From contig JBAQUQ010000410.1 in the NCBI GenBank assembly GCA_049297615.1, forward strand, positions 1-64,000: DNA of 64,000 nt, written 5' to 3'. Below, piece by piece: positions 34,981 through 42,851 of this stretch. The notes beneath the pieces are model-generated. The model was not told where the DNA came from. It saw only the letters and a list, made by a program, of their open reading frames with translations, and ran no database searches. The DNA comes from JAEMQF01 sp049297615 (lineage in GTDB: Bacteria > Pseudomonadota > Gammaproteobacteria > Burkholderiales > Burkholderiaceae_C). The first letter of the stretch is position 1, and each line of letters opens with the position of its first letter. A program made the position numbers and the translations under genes.

Positions 34981-37758
34981 TCAGTGCGCCTCGTCCCAGT
35001 TCGCACCGACACCCACATCGGCGAGCAGGGGCACGGCCAGCTCGGCCACCGAGGCCATCACCTTGGGCAGCTCGGCGCGCGCCCACTCGAGCTCGGCATG
35101 GGGTACTTCGAAGACGAGCTCGTCGTGGACCTGCATGATCATCCTGGTCTGGCGCTGTTCGCTGTCAAGCCGCATCTGCACGGCGATCATCGCCAGTTTG
35201 ATCAAATCGGCGGCCGTACCTTGCATCGGCGCATTGATCGCCTGGCGTTCTGCACCGCTGCGCCTTGGGCCATTGCCTCCCTTGATTTCGGGAAGGTAGA
35301 TGCGACGGCCGAACAAGGTTTCCACATAGCCCAGTTCCGCAGCGCGTAACTTGGTTTCGTCCATATAGCGTTTGACACCGGCAAAGCGCTCGAAATAGCG
35401 TTGGATATACGCCGTCGCGGCGCTGCGTTCGATGCCCAGACTCGTCGCCAGGCCGAATGCGCCCATGCCATAGATCAGGCCGAAGTTGATCGTTTTCGCG
35501 TAGCGGCGCTGCTCACTGCTCACGTCGCCCGGCGCGACGCCGAACACTTCACTGGCGGTGGCACGGTGCACGTCCAGACCCTGCGCGAAAGCCTTCAGCA
35601 GGCCCGGGTCGGCGCTGATGTGCGCCATGATGCGCAACTCGATCTGGGAGTAATCGGCACTCAGGATCACATGCCCGGGGGGCGCGATGAAAGCTTCGCG
35701 CACGCGCCGGCCCTCGGCGGTGCGAATCGGAATGTTTTGCAGATTCGGGTCATTGCTTGCCAGACGCCCGGTCACTGCGACCGCCTGTGCATAGTTGGTG
35801 TGGACGCGCCCGGTGGCCGGGTTCACCATCTGCGGCAACTTGTCGGTGTAGGTGCCCTTGAGTTTGGACAAACTGCGGTGTTCCAGCAATTTGGCCGGCA
35901 GCGGGTAGTCGGCGGCGAGTTCGGTGAGAACGTCTTCATCGGTCGACGGCGCGCCGCTCGCGGTTTTTCTCTTCGTCGGCAGGCCGAGTTTGCCGAACAG
36001 AATCTCGCCGATCTGCTTGGGGCTGCCCAGGTTGAACGGTTGGCCGGCCAATTCATGGGCCTGCGCTTCGAGCGCGACCATCCGTGCGGCAAGCTCCTGG
36101 CTCAGGCGCCCCAGCAGTTGCGAGTCGATCAGCACGCCATGACGCTCGATTCGGCCCAGCACCAAGGCGGCGGGCATTTCGATGCGGCGGTACACCTCGA
36201 GCATGCCGGCGTGCGCTTGGAGCTGCGGCCACAGCGCCTGGTGCACCTGCAGGGTCATTTCACTGTCTTCGCCCGAGTAAACGCCAGCCTTGGCCACCTC
36301 GACCTGGGCAAAGGCAATCTGATGCACGCCCCTGCCGCACACGTCTTCATAGCTCAGGCCCTGGCGACCCAGGTGACGCGAGGCGAGGCTCTCGAGACTG
36401 TGCGGCTTGTGCGCCTCCAGGACATAACTCTCGAGCAAAGTGTCGTGTACATAGCCGCGCACCGTGATGCCGGCGTTGGCGAACACGTGCGTGTCGTACT
36501 TGATGTTCTGGCCGAGCTTGGCGGCGCCTTCGTCTTCCAGCCAGGGCTTGAGTCGCGCCAGGACTTCTTCCAGCGGCAACTGCTCGGGGGCACCGGCATA
36601 ACTGTGGCGCAGTGGAATGTATGCAGCCCTGTAGGGCTGAACGGCGAGGGAAATGCCGACGACATTGGCCCGGATCGCGTCCAGCGAATCGGTCTCGGTG
36701 TCGATCGCAGTCAGCTCTGCCGCGGCGATCTTCTCGAGCCAGGCTTCGAACGCGGCGCGGCTCAGGATAGTCTCGTAGTGCTTGTCGACCGCGCTGTGCG
36801 AGGGCGGTGCGGCTGGCTCGCGCTGGACAGGCGAGGACACCGCCGCGTGCGCTGTCGACGACTTTGGCGGCGCCGCGTTCGCGCCATTGGACTCTTGCAG
36901 TTCACGGCGCCAGGTCTTGAATCCGAAGCGTTCATAAAACGCCAGCAAGGCCTCGCGATGCACGTCTCGCAGCCGCAGCGCATCGAGCGCCGGGAAGCCC
37001 GGCAGGTGCCCGCTCAAATCGCAATCGGTGCGCACCGTGACGAGGCGTCTGCCTTGCGGCAGCCAGTCCAGGGCCTTGCGCAGATTCTCGCCCACCACGC
37101 CATTGATCGACCCTGCTGCGGCGATCACGCCGTCCAAAGAGCCGTGGTCGGCGATCCACCTGGCGGCCGTCTTGGGGCCGACCTTTTCGACGCCGGGAAT
37201 GTTGTCGACGCTGTCGCCCGTCAGCGTCAGGTAGTCGACGATGCGCTGCGGCGGCACACCGAATTTCGCAGTCACGCCGGCAACGTCGAGCGTCTCGTTG
37301 CTCATCGTATTGATCAAGGTCACACGCTCATTGACGAGTTGCGCCAGGTCTTTGTCGCCGGTGGAGACGATCACCCGATGGCCGCCGAGCGCTGCGATGG
37401 CTGCCAAGGTGCCGATGGCGTCGTCGGCCTCGATGCCCGGTACCGTCAACACCGGCCAGCCCAGCAGGGCCACCGCCTCGTGGATCGGCGCGATCTGCTC
37501 GACCAGCGGCTCGGGCATGGGCGCGCGGTTCGCCTTGTACTGCGGGTACCAGTCGTCGCGAAACGTCGGGCCTTTGGCGTCGAAAACGCAGGCTGCGTGT
37601 TCCGCATCGAATTGCTTGCGCAGCAGCTTGAGCATCGCGATCACGCCGTGAATCGCACCGGTGGGAAATCCGTCCGGGCTGCGCAGGTCGGGCATGGCGT
37701 GGTAGGCCCGGTAGAGATAGCTCGAACCATCGACCAGCAATATCGTCTTCTCGCTCAT
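34981..37758 (-). CDS. polA: DNA polymerase I
   Basis: ATG 37758 (MSEKTILLVDGSSYLYRAYHAMPDLRSPDG) gives 925 residues, full length; the frame's extra 16 codons upstream look non-coding. The 5'-3' exonuclease domain (1-300) has DAKGPTFRDDWYPQYKANR and GIEADDAIGTLA. The 3'-5' proofreading domain is intact at Exo I (AIDTETDSLD) and Exo II (GQNIKYD). The polymerase domain has SADYSQIELRIMAHIS, YAKTINFGLIYGMGAFGLA and MIMQVHDELVFEVP. Replication gap filling and repair. Divergent from the DUF2782 gene, a neighbour pair typical of Burkholderiales. Confidence 0.97.
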   Translation of the reverse strand: MSEKTILLVDGSSYLYRAYHAMPDLRSPDGFPTGAIHGVIAMLKLLRKQFDAEHAACVFDAKGPTFRDDWYPQYKANRAPMPEPLVEQIAPIHEAVALLGWPVLTVPGIEADDAIGTLAAIAALGGHRVIVSTGDKDLAQLVNERVTLINTMSNETLDVAGVTAKFGVPPQRIVDYLTLTGDSVDNIPGVEKVGPKTAARWIADHGSLDGVIAAAGSINGVVGENLRKALDWLPQGRRLVTVRTDCDLSGHLPGFPALDALRLRDVHREALLAFYERFGFKTWRRELQESNGANAAPPKSSTAHAAVSSPVQREPAAPPSHSAVDKHYETILSRAAFEAWLEKIAAAELTAIDTETDSLDAIRANVVGISLAVQPYRAAYIPLRHSYAGAPEQLPLEEVLARLKPWLEDEGAAKLGQNIKYDTHVFANAGITVRGYVHDTLLESYVLEAHKPHSLESLASRHLGRQGLSYEDVCGRGVHQIAFAQVEVAKAGVYSGEDSEMTLQVHQALWPQLQAHAGMLEVYRRIEMPAALVLGRIERHGVLIDSQLLGRLSQELAARMVALEAQAHELAGQPFNLGSPKQIGEILFGKLGLPTKRKTASGAPSTDEDVLTELAADYPLPAKLLEHRSLSKLKGTYTDKLPQMVNPATGRVHTNYAQAVAVTGRLASNDPNLQNIPIRTAEGRRVREAFIAPPGHVILSADYSQIELRIMAHISADPGLLKAFAQGLDVHRATASEVFGVAPGDVSSEQRRYAKTINFGLIYGMGAFGLATSLGIERSAATAYIQRYFERFAGVKRYMDETKLRAAELGYVETLFGRRIYLPEIKGGNGPRRSGAERQAINAPMQGTAADLIKLAMIAVQMRLDSEQRQTRMIMQVHDELVFEVPHAELEWARAELPKVMASVAELAVPLLADVGVGANWDEAH

Positions 37759-37817
37759 CGCACGATTGTCGACCAGGGAGCCGCTCGTCGCGCCGGGCCA
37801 ACCCATAGAATCGCGCC

Positions 37818-38141
37818 ATGAGCTGGCCCCTGGGGATCCTCGCGTGCGGCGTTGCTGTCATGGCATTGCCTTGCCTGGCACAGGGCCGCGCGGCGCCACG
37901 CGCGCCTGACCTGCCCAGGCAAGAACCCAAGGTCGAATTCATCGTGCTCGAAGACGACGGGGCCCGCATCGAAGAACTGCGCGTCCGCGGCCACACACAG
38001 CGCATCGTCGTGACACCCAAACGCGGCACGAGCGTCGCCTACGAAGTGATCATGGGTGACGGATCGAACAGCCAGGCCGCGGGCCCGAATGCGTCGCGAG
38101 GCGCCGTGGGCCAGCGTGTCTGGCACGTGCTCAGTTTCTAA
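37818..38141 (+). CDS. DUF2782 family small exported protein
   Basis: 107 residues. The N-terminus MSWPLGILACGVAVMALPCLAQG is a signal peptide. The mature part PKVEFIVLEDDGARIEELRVRGHTQRIVVTPKRGTSVAYEVIMGDG follows the DUF2782 pattern (short beta-rich protein with a basic RGxxQ-I-V-V-TP core). Function is unknown. It lies 11 bp before thrB on the same strand, so the two are probably co-transcribed. Confidence 0.8.
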   Translation: MSWPLGILACGVAVMALPCLAQGRAAPRAPDLPRQEPKVEFIVLEDDGARIEELRVRGHTQRIVVTPKRGTSVAYEVIMGDGSNSQAAGPNASRGAVGQRVWHVLSF

Positions 38142-38152
38142 GCAGCTTCGTC

Positions 38153-39112
38153 GTGGCGGTCTACACCGAAGTCCCGTTGGGCGACGCTGCGGCGCTGTTG
38201 GCACGCCTCGATCTCGGCCGCTTGCGCTCGCTCGAGCCCTGTAGCGCAGGCATTGAGAACACCAACTACTTCGCCGACACCGACACGGGCCACTACGTGT
38301 TGACCGTGTTCGAGCGGCTGAGCTTCGAGCAGTTGCCGTTCTACCTTCAGTTGATGAAACACATGGCCCATTGCGGCATTCCGGTCCCCGAGCCGCACGC
38401 CGACGCCCAGGGCTCGATCTTGCACACCCTGCTGGGCAAGCCCGCCGCCGTGGTCAGCCGTTTGCCCGGCCGGCACGAGCTCGCGCCGCAGACCGCGCAC
38501 TGCACCAGCGTCGCTGCAATGCTGGCGCGCATGCACCTGGCCGGGCGCGATTTCGCGATGCACCAGCCCAATCTTCGAGGCCTGGCCTGGTGGCAGGAGA
38601 CCGCGCAGCGGGTGCGTGCGCATCTCACGCCGGACCAGCGCGAGATCATGGACGGCGAGCTGGCGTTTCAGACCCAGCTTGCCGGATCGCCGGCCTATGC
38701 GGCACTGCCGCGCGGCCCCATTCACGGCGACCTGTTCCGCGACAACGTGATGTTCGAGGGGGACAGGCTGACGGGTTTCTTCGATTTCTATTTCGCCGGG
38801 GTCGACGCCCTCGTTTTCGACATCGCCGTGTGCCTGAACGACTGGTGCAGCGACACGGAATCGGGGCGCCTGATCGAGCCTCGCGCCCAAAGTTTCGTCG
38901 GCGCGTACGATGCAGTTCGGCCGCTCAGCGGCGACGAGCTGCGCCTGCTCGCGGCAATGATGCGGGCGGCGGCCTTGCGTTTCTGGCTATCGCGCCTGTG
39001 GGATCTGCACCTGCCGCGCAGCGCCCATCTCCTGCAAGCGCACGACCCCGCCCCTTTCGAACGCGTATTGCGGGCGCGGATCGCCTCGCCGTGGCATTAC
39101 CTGCGCAACTGA
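38153..39112 (+). CDS. thrB: Homoserine kinase ThrB, aminoglycoside-phosphotransferase fold
   Basis: 319 residues from GTG 38153 (MAVYTEVPLGDAAALLARLDLG). The fold is that of the APH-type homoserine kinases: GIENTNYFADTDTGHYVLTVFE (nucleotide region), the catalytic loop IHGDLFRDNVMFEGDRLTGFFDFYFAGVDALVFDIAVCLNDW with HGDLFxxN and the metal Asp in DFYFAG. It phosphorylates homoserine on the way to threonine. This class replaces the GHMP-type ThrB of enteric bacteria. No other threonine genes adjoin it. Confidence 0.92.
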   Translation: MAVYTEVPLGDAAALLARLDLGRLRSLEPCSAGIENTNYFADTDTGHYVLTVFERLSFEQLPFYLQLMKHMAHCGIPVPEPHADAQGSILHTLLGKPAAVVSRLPGRHELAPQTAHCTSVAAMLARMHLAGRDFAMHQPNLRGLAWWQETAQRVRAHLTPDQREIMDGELAFQTQLAGSPAYAALPRGPIHGDLFRDNVMFEGDRLTGFFDFYFAGVDALVFDIAVCLNDWCSDTESGRLIEPRAQSFVGAYDAVRPLSGDELRLLAAMMRAAALRFWLSRLWDLHLPRSAHLLQAHDPAPFERVLRARIASPWHYLRN

Positions 39113-39137
39113 CAGTGCAATTGAAAATCGGCACGCC

Positions 39138-39950
39138 ATGAAACTTCAGCTCGTCTCTCCGCCCCGCGGTGCCATTTGGGTGCGCCAGGGATTCGCGGTG
39201 TTTTTCAAGCAGCCGCTGGCGTTTTCGGCGGTATTCGCCTCCTTCATGTTCGCCTTGTTCATGCTAGCCCTGCTGCCATTCATCGGTACCTTCTTGCTGC
39301 TCGCCGCCTTGCCGCTGGCGACGCTGGGCTTTATGGTCGCGAGCCGGGCAGCGTCCAAAGGCCGCTCGCCTCTGCCGACGGCTTTCACCGAGCCGTTGCA
39401 CTCCGGCAAGGCGCGCCTGTTGGCGCTGGGCCAGCTCGGCCTGGCTTATGCCGCGAGCACCCTGGTCATCATGGCGCTCAGCGACTTTGCCGACGGCGGC
39501 AGGCTCGACGCACTGCTGCGTCTGTTGGGCGAAACGAAGACGCCACCCGAACAAATCGCCGAACGCATACGCGACTCGCAGTTGCAATTCGGCCTGGTGC
39601 TTCGCTTCGCGCTGGCGGGCTTGCTCGCCCTGCCTTTCTGGCATGCGCCGGCCCTGGTGCACTGGGGTGGCCAGGGCGCATCGAAAGCGCTGTTTTTCAG
39701 CTTGATCGCTTGTTGGCGCAACAAAGGCGCCTTCACCGTCTATGCCTTGACGTGGACCGGCGTCATCATGGGAATTGCCTTGATGGCCAACCTGCTGTTT
39801 TTGGCAATCGGCCAGTTGCGCCTGCTCGGGCTTTTCGCGATGCCGGCCTCGCTGCTGTTCTCCACCGTGTTCTATGTGTCGTTGTATTTCACATTCGCTG
39901 ACTGTTTCATGCAGGACGAAGACCCCACCACCATCCAGGAGACCCTATGA
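39138..39950 (+). CDS. BPSS1780-type multi-pass membrane protein
   Basis: 270 residues with at least five hydrophobic segments (about 30-75, 95-115, 150-170, 195-225, 230-255). The N-terminus MKLQLVSPPRGAIWVRQGFAVFFKQPLAFSAVFASFMFALFM and the C-terminal YFTFADCFMQDEDP match a family named after Burkholderia BPSS1780. Function is not established. It overlaps the next gene by 4 bp (ATGA). Confidence 0.8.
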   Translation: MKLQLVSPPRGAIWVRQGFAVFFKQPLAFSAVFASFMFALFMLALLPFIGTFLLLAALPLATLGFMVASRAASKGRSPLPTAFTEPLHSGKARLLALGQLGLAYAASTLVIMALSDFADGGRLDALLRLLGETKTPPEQIAERIRDSQLQFGLVLRFALAGLLALPFWHAPALVHWGGQGASKALFFSLIACWRNKGAFTVYALTWTGVIMGIALMANLLFLAIGQLRLLGLFAMPASLLFSTVFYVSLYFTFADCFMQDEDPTTIQETL

Positions 39951-40702
39951 AAGTCGCGAAAGTCGCAATCGTCACCGGCGCGGGCAGCGGCATCGGCCGC
40001 GCGACGGCGCTGGCCTTGTTGCGCGCGCAGTACCACGTCGTCCTCGCCGGGCGCCGCGCCGACGCCTTGCAAGACACCGTCACGCAGGCGGGCGCACTGG
40101 GCAGCAATGCGCTGGCCGTTCCCACCGACGCCGGCAACCCCGACTCGGTGAAGGCCTTGTTCGCAGCCACGAAGAACGCCTACGGCCGCCTGGATCTGCT
40201 GTTCAACAACGCAGGCACCGGCGCACCGGCAATTCCGCTCGAAGACTTGACTTTCGAACAATGGAAAGCGGTCGTCGACGTCAACCTCACCGGCGCGTTC
40301 CTCTGCACGCAAGAGGCCTTCAAGATGATGAAGAGCCAGACGCCGCGCGGCGGGCGAATCATCAACAACGGCTCGATTTCAGCGCACGCACCGCGCCCGT
40401 TCAGTTCGCCCTATACCGCGACGAAACACGCGATCACGGGCCTGACCAAGGCAGCGTCGCTCGACGGCCGCGCCTACGACATCGCGGTCGGCCAGATCGA
40501 CATCGGCAACGCCGTCACCGAGATGACGCTGCGCATGACCAAGGGCGTGCCGCAAGCCAATGGCGCAATGATGGTCGAGCCACGCATGGACGTGGCCCAT
40601 GTGGCCGACTCCGTGGTGCACATGGCGAGCTTGCCGCTGCAGGCCAATGTGCTGTTCATGACCGTGATGGCCACCAACATGCCGTTTGTCGGGCGGGGTT
40701 GA
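39947..40702 (+). CDS. Short-chain dehydrogenase/reductase
   Basis: 251 residues, classical SDR. The cofactor loop VTGAGSGIGRATALAL, NNAGTGAPAIPLED, catalytic Ser in NNGSISAHAPRPFSSPYTATKHAITG with YxxxK, and a C-terminal family-typical end (MPFVGRG) are all present. The start ATG overlaps the upstream stop by 4 bp, implying coupling to the membrane protein. The substrate cannot be deduced; related proteins in Burkholderiales are annotated only as SDR oxidoreductases. Confidence 0.88.
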   Translation: MKVAKVAIVTGAGSGIGRATALALLRAQYHVVLAGRRADALQDTVTQAGALGSNALAVPTDAGNPDSVKALFAATKNAYGRLDLLFNNAGTGAPAIPLEDLTFEQWKAVVDVNLTGAFLCTQEAFKMMKSQTPRGGRIINNGSISAHAPRPFSSPYTATKHAITGLTKAASLDGRAYDIAVGQIDIGNAVTEMTLRMTKGVPQANGAMMVEPRMDVAHVADSVVHMASLPLQANVLFMTVMATNMPFVGRG

Positions 40703-40703
40703 C

Positions 40704-40980
40704 GCTCGGCCTCGGTGGCCGCGTGGCTCAGTTGCGCAAGCATCACGCGCTGAAGATCGACAAGAGTCTCGAGCAGATCATGCAGACCTACCGCGACCAC
40801 GGCGCGACGAGCAACAACCCGCATACGTGCATCCTGGAAGACGGCGGCAAGCTGCGCGACATGGACCGCGCCGCGCTGTCGGCGGCGCAAGCGATGACGG
40901 CCGACGCGGCGACCGCGATGAAACAGCGTTTCGATCCTCTGGCGTTGCTCAACCCGAGGAAGCTGCGGTCGTGGAGGTAA
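40704..40980 (+). pseudogene. C-terminal remnant of an FAD-linked oxidase
   Basis: About 90 codons ending at the TAA of 40978-40980 read AQLRKHHALKIDKSLEQIMQTYRDHGATSNNPHTCILEDGG, then KQRFDPLALLNPRKLRSW. The last part is the hallmark C-terminus of GlcD/vanillyl-alcohol-oxidase-type FAD enzymes (…DPxGLLNPGKM). The FAD-binding N-terminal 350 or so residues are absent; the preceding DNA belongs to the SDR gene. A GTG at 40723 could start translation, but the product would be only a tail. I read it as a relic at the edge of the accessory region. Confidence 0.7.
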
Positions 40981-41010
40981 ATACCCTAGCAGCAGAGGCC
41001 ATCGCCACGG

Positions 41011-41418
41011 CTACGATCTCGGTAAGATCTCCGCGCCGGTCAGGCCCAGGTGATGATCGGTGGACCAGACGTGTTTGATTTTCTTGCGGTCGATGAAGTA
41101 CAGGCTGGACGCGTCCACGTAGGACAGCTTCGCGCCACGGAAGCGGTCCAGCATGCTTTCCACCTGGGCGTGATGCGCGGCGGTGGCGTCCAGGATCGTG
41201 AGCCCGCTCATGTTCGCGAGCAGCGATCGGTACGTCCGCGCCGGCTCCTCGCCCATGCGATGCAGAAACCAGGAGTAGGTTTCGGCAACCACGAGCATCG
41301 AGGTCCACCATCGCACCTTAGGCCCGCCGAACAGTGCGGCCGCGTGCGGGTGCCAGCGGTCTCGCTTGCTCATCAGCGCGATGAAGATGCCGCTGTCCAG
41401 AAACACCGCGTCGCTCAT
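41011..41418 (-). CDS. PIN-domain toxin, VapC-like
   Basis: 135 residues from ATG 41418. The four acidic PIN residues are visible: Asp8 (VFLDSGIF), Glu46 (VVAETYSW), Asp102 (LSYVDASSLYFI) and Asp121 (VWSTDHHLGLTG). VapC toxins are Mg-dependent RNases that cut tRNA or rRNA and are held in check by a cognate antitoxin. The matching ribbon-helix-helix antitoxin gene (41720-41947) is upstream on the same strand, but 301 bp away, separated by a MITE-like insertion. The toxin frame is intact, so it may still be functional. Confidence 0.85.
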   Translation of the reverse strand: MSDAVFLDSGIFIALMSKRDRWHPHAAALFGGPKVRWWTSMLVVAETYSWFLHRMGEEPARTYRSLLANMSGLTILDATAAHHAQVESMLDRFRGAKLSYVDASSLYFIDRKKIKHVWSTDHHLGLTGAEILPRS

Positions 41419-41476
41419 CGGGAACGCTCGATGGGGCGCAGCGCGGGATGTGCGTTGGGGACGGCACGCAGGCTCA

Positions 41477-41718
41477 GGCAACGCGGAACAAGCCCCTGCG
41501 GGGACGCGCGCCTCGATTCGGGATGGGCTGCAAGGCGCAAACCGCAGCCATGGCCGGGACTATGACGAGGCCGAGCCCGGACACCCGCAGTCCCTGCGGA
41601 CTGCGGGTGCCTGGCCAGGGGCAGGGCCTCTGGCCCTGCGCGGCCTGCAAGGCTTGCAACGCCGCAGACCGCCGGAAGCGAGCATGCGCGACCCGCGAGG
41701 GGCTTGTTCAGCGTTGCC
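41477..41718. mobile_element. MITE-like element inserted between antitoxin and toxin genes
   Basis: 242 bp bounded by imperfect 33-bp terminal inverted repeats at 41477-41509 and 41686-41718, both starting GGCAACGC and sharing GAACAAGCCCCT (28 of 33 positions match). The element is flanked by a 4-bp direct repeat CTCA (41473-41476 and 41719-41722), a target duplication. Internally it has a perfect 12-bp hairpin (41582-41593 with 41598-41609) and an 8-bp one (41621-41628 with 41632-41639). It encodes no transposase, so it would need one in trans. The duplicated CTCA contains the antitoxin stop codon. Confidence 0.8.
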
Positions 41719-41719
41719 C

Positions 41720-41947
41720 TCAAGGCGTCTCGCGCCCGTACACGATCTCGTCGACCGACTCACTGTCGTCGGCCGCACCTTCGTGGATGCCGGCGTAGGC
41801 CATCCAAGGCTTGTCGCTCGGCTCGCGCGCCACGACCTGCTCGAGGCTGCGCCGGCACAGCTCGGCCAAGGAAATACCTTGCCGCCGCGCGACTTGCTTC
41901 GCGCGCAGGTAGAGAGGCTCGTCGACGGAGATTTGAGTTCGGATCAT
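41720..41947 (-). CDS. Ribbon-helix-helix antitoxin, VapB/CopG-like
   Basis: 75 residues: MIRTQISVDEPLYLRAKQVARRQGISLAELCRRSLEQVVARE is a canonical RHH DNA-binding domain. The acidic C-terminal tail DDSESVDEIVYGRETP is the usual toxin-wrapping segment. Cognate to the PIN toxin downstream. Its TGA lies inside the target duplication of the MITE, which left the coding sequence complete. A large palindrome just upstream (41956-41995) is the likely autoregulatory operator. Confidence 0.85.
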   Translation of the reverse strand: MIRTQISVDEPLYLRAKQVARRQGISLAELCRRSLEQVVAREPSDKPWMAYAGIHEGAADDSESVDEIVYGRETP

Positions 41948-41955
41948 CGGCGGGT

Positions 41956-41995
41956 TCGAGTGTTATCTCGCTTCTGCTGTCATGATAACACTCGA
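41956..41995. promoter_or_regulatory. Probable operator of the antitoxin-toxin operon
   Basis: TCGAGTGTTATC (41956-41967) and GATAACACTCGA (41984-41995) form a perfect 12-bp inverted repeat with a 16-bp spacer, beginning 8 bp upstream of the antitoxin start. Long palindromes at this place are typical binding sites of RHH antitoxins, which repress their own operon alone or with the toxin. Confidence 0.65.
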
Positions 41996-42140
41996 GGCAT
42001 CGAGCTCGACGCGAATCCGGCTCAGCACGAAGGCTTGGGGTGGCGCGCTCAGCGTCCAGGGAGGAGTCGCCTCCGAGACGACTACATCGACGAGTTCGAC
42101 TGCGTGACGAATGCCAATCGCGTGTTGGACCAGTCGGTCA

Positions 42141-42172
42141 GAGCCTGTCCGGAATTTTGTGTGCGAGGCATA
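42141..42172 (+). mobile_element. Possible insertion-sequence end (IS256-like)
   Basis: GAGCCTGTCCGGAATTTTGT and the following GTGCGAGGCATA look like the terminal inverted repeat of IS256-family elements as I remember them (G-x-CTGTxCGxAATTTTGTGT). It is followed at 42175 by ATG ACC ACA AAG GAG CAA, a plausible transposase start that soon hits a stop. No transposase body and no second end are seen, so at best this is a remnant. Evidence is recall of a motif only. Confidence 0.3.
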
Positions 42173-42341
42173 GCATGACCACAAAGGAGCAACTATGCCG
42201 AGCAAAGCCAGCAATCCCAGGAGATTCAGGCCGCGCGGCGCGAACGTCGTGACGGGCGCACGCACCCCAGCGCCGCGAAGCCGCAGGCCAAGGGCCGGAG
42301 CAAGGTCAGTGGAATCGGGCGAACGGGCTGACGGCAATGTC

Positions 42342-42535
42342 GAGATCACACTACGTCAACATCCGCTTGATTACTGCGATAGAAGCGAGGGGAAATGGGA
42401 GACCTGGCCCCGAGGCTCCAGGCGGTATCGCACACGTACACCGCCACGGGGCCAGCGAGTGCCAGGGTGCGGATCATCTCGGCGCGCGAGGCCACGCGCA
42501 ACGAGCGCCGGCAGTACGAGGAGGAGCCGCGATGA
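42342..42535 (+). pseudogene. Frameshifted BrnT-like toxin remnant
   Basis: The last 35 or so codons read AVSHTYTATGPASARV then RIISAREATRNERRQYEEEPR, the characteristic C-terminus of BrnT RNase toxins (…VVSHTxRGxxxRIISARxATRxERxxYEE). The segment before it, ITLRQHPLDYCDRSEGKWET, fits the middle of BrnT but lies in another frame. Joining the frames requires one extra base near 42404. The N-terminal third (FEWDxxKxxxNxxKHG) is not found. So the toxin is truncated and frameshifted. The antitoxin-like gene follows 35 bp downstream, the usual BrnT-BrnA order. Confidence 0.65.
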
Positions 42536-42569
42536 GCGGCAGTCAATCAACGACTAAGGAAGCAAGGTG

Positions 42570-42779
42570 ATGACGATGGGAACGCAAGCCGATTCGAGCG
42601 ATGACATGAACGACGACATGCCTGGCGAGATCGATTTTTCCAAGGGCACGCGAGGGAAGTTCTTCAAGCCAAGCGCTCGGCTCAGTCTGCCGGTGTACCT
42701 GGAGGCCGACGTGCAGGACTATCTCGCCGCGCGCGCCAAGGTGCGGGCTCGCCGGCGATGGTGCGTCGCGCCCCGGTGA
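42570..42779 (+). pseudogene. BrnA/CopG-like antitoxin, C-terminus degraded
   Basis: 69 codons from ATG 42570. The segment MPGEIDFSKGTRGKFFKPSARLSLPVYLEADVQDYLAARAKVR follows the DFSKG-RGKF antitoxin pattern that accompanies BrnT-type toxins, including the beta strand LPVYLEADV of the ribbon-helix-helix. After AAKVR-like AARAKVR the family continues with a second helix (about GVExxxLVNxLLxxDI). Here the frame reads RARRRWCVAPR and stops, so the DNA-binding/dimer helix is lost. Probably non-functional together with its toxin partner. Confidence 0.55.
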
Positions 42780-42851
42780 TGGCGTATGGGACGCACGGGC
42801 GACGGGGAACAGGGCGTCAACTGCCCGGAAATGAATGCCGATAAACCCTGC

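Noticed and set aside
35401..37821. 806-codon open frame antisense to polA
   Set aside because: It mirrors polA codons in a GC-rich genome, has no recognisable domain, and polA is certain. The same applies to long antisense frames over carB (10046-11914), dxs (23795-25840) and ppx/patatin (30934-34098).
41415..41723. 103-codon minus-strand frame bridging antitoxin and toxin
   Set aside because: It is made almost entirely of the MITE and its inverted repeats, starts at TTG inside the antitoxin stop, and shows no protein-like pattern. Reported as a consequence of the insertion, not as a gene.
41963..42349. 128-codon minus-strand frame upstream of the antitoxin
   Set aside because: It crosses the operator palindrome and the IS-like end and has no recognisable domain or ribosome-binding site; part of its translation looks protein-like, but not enough to call it.
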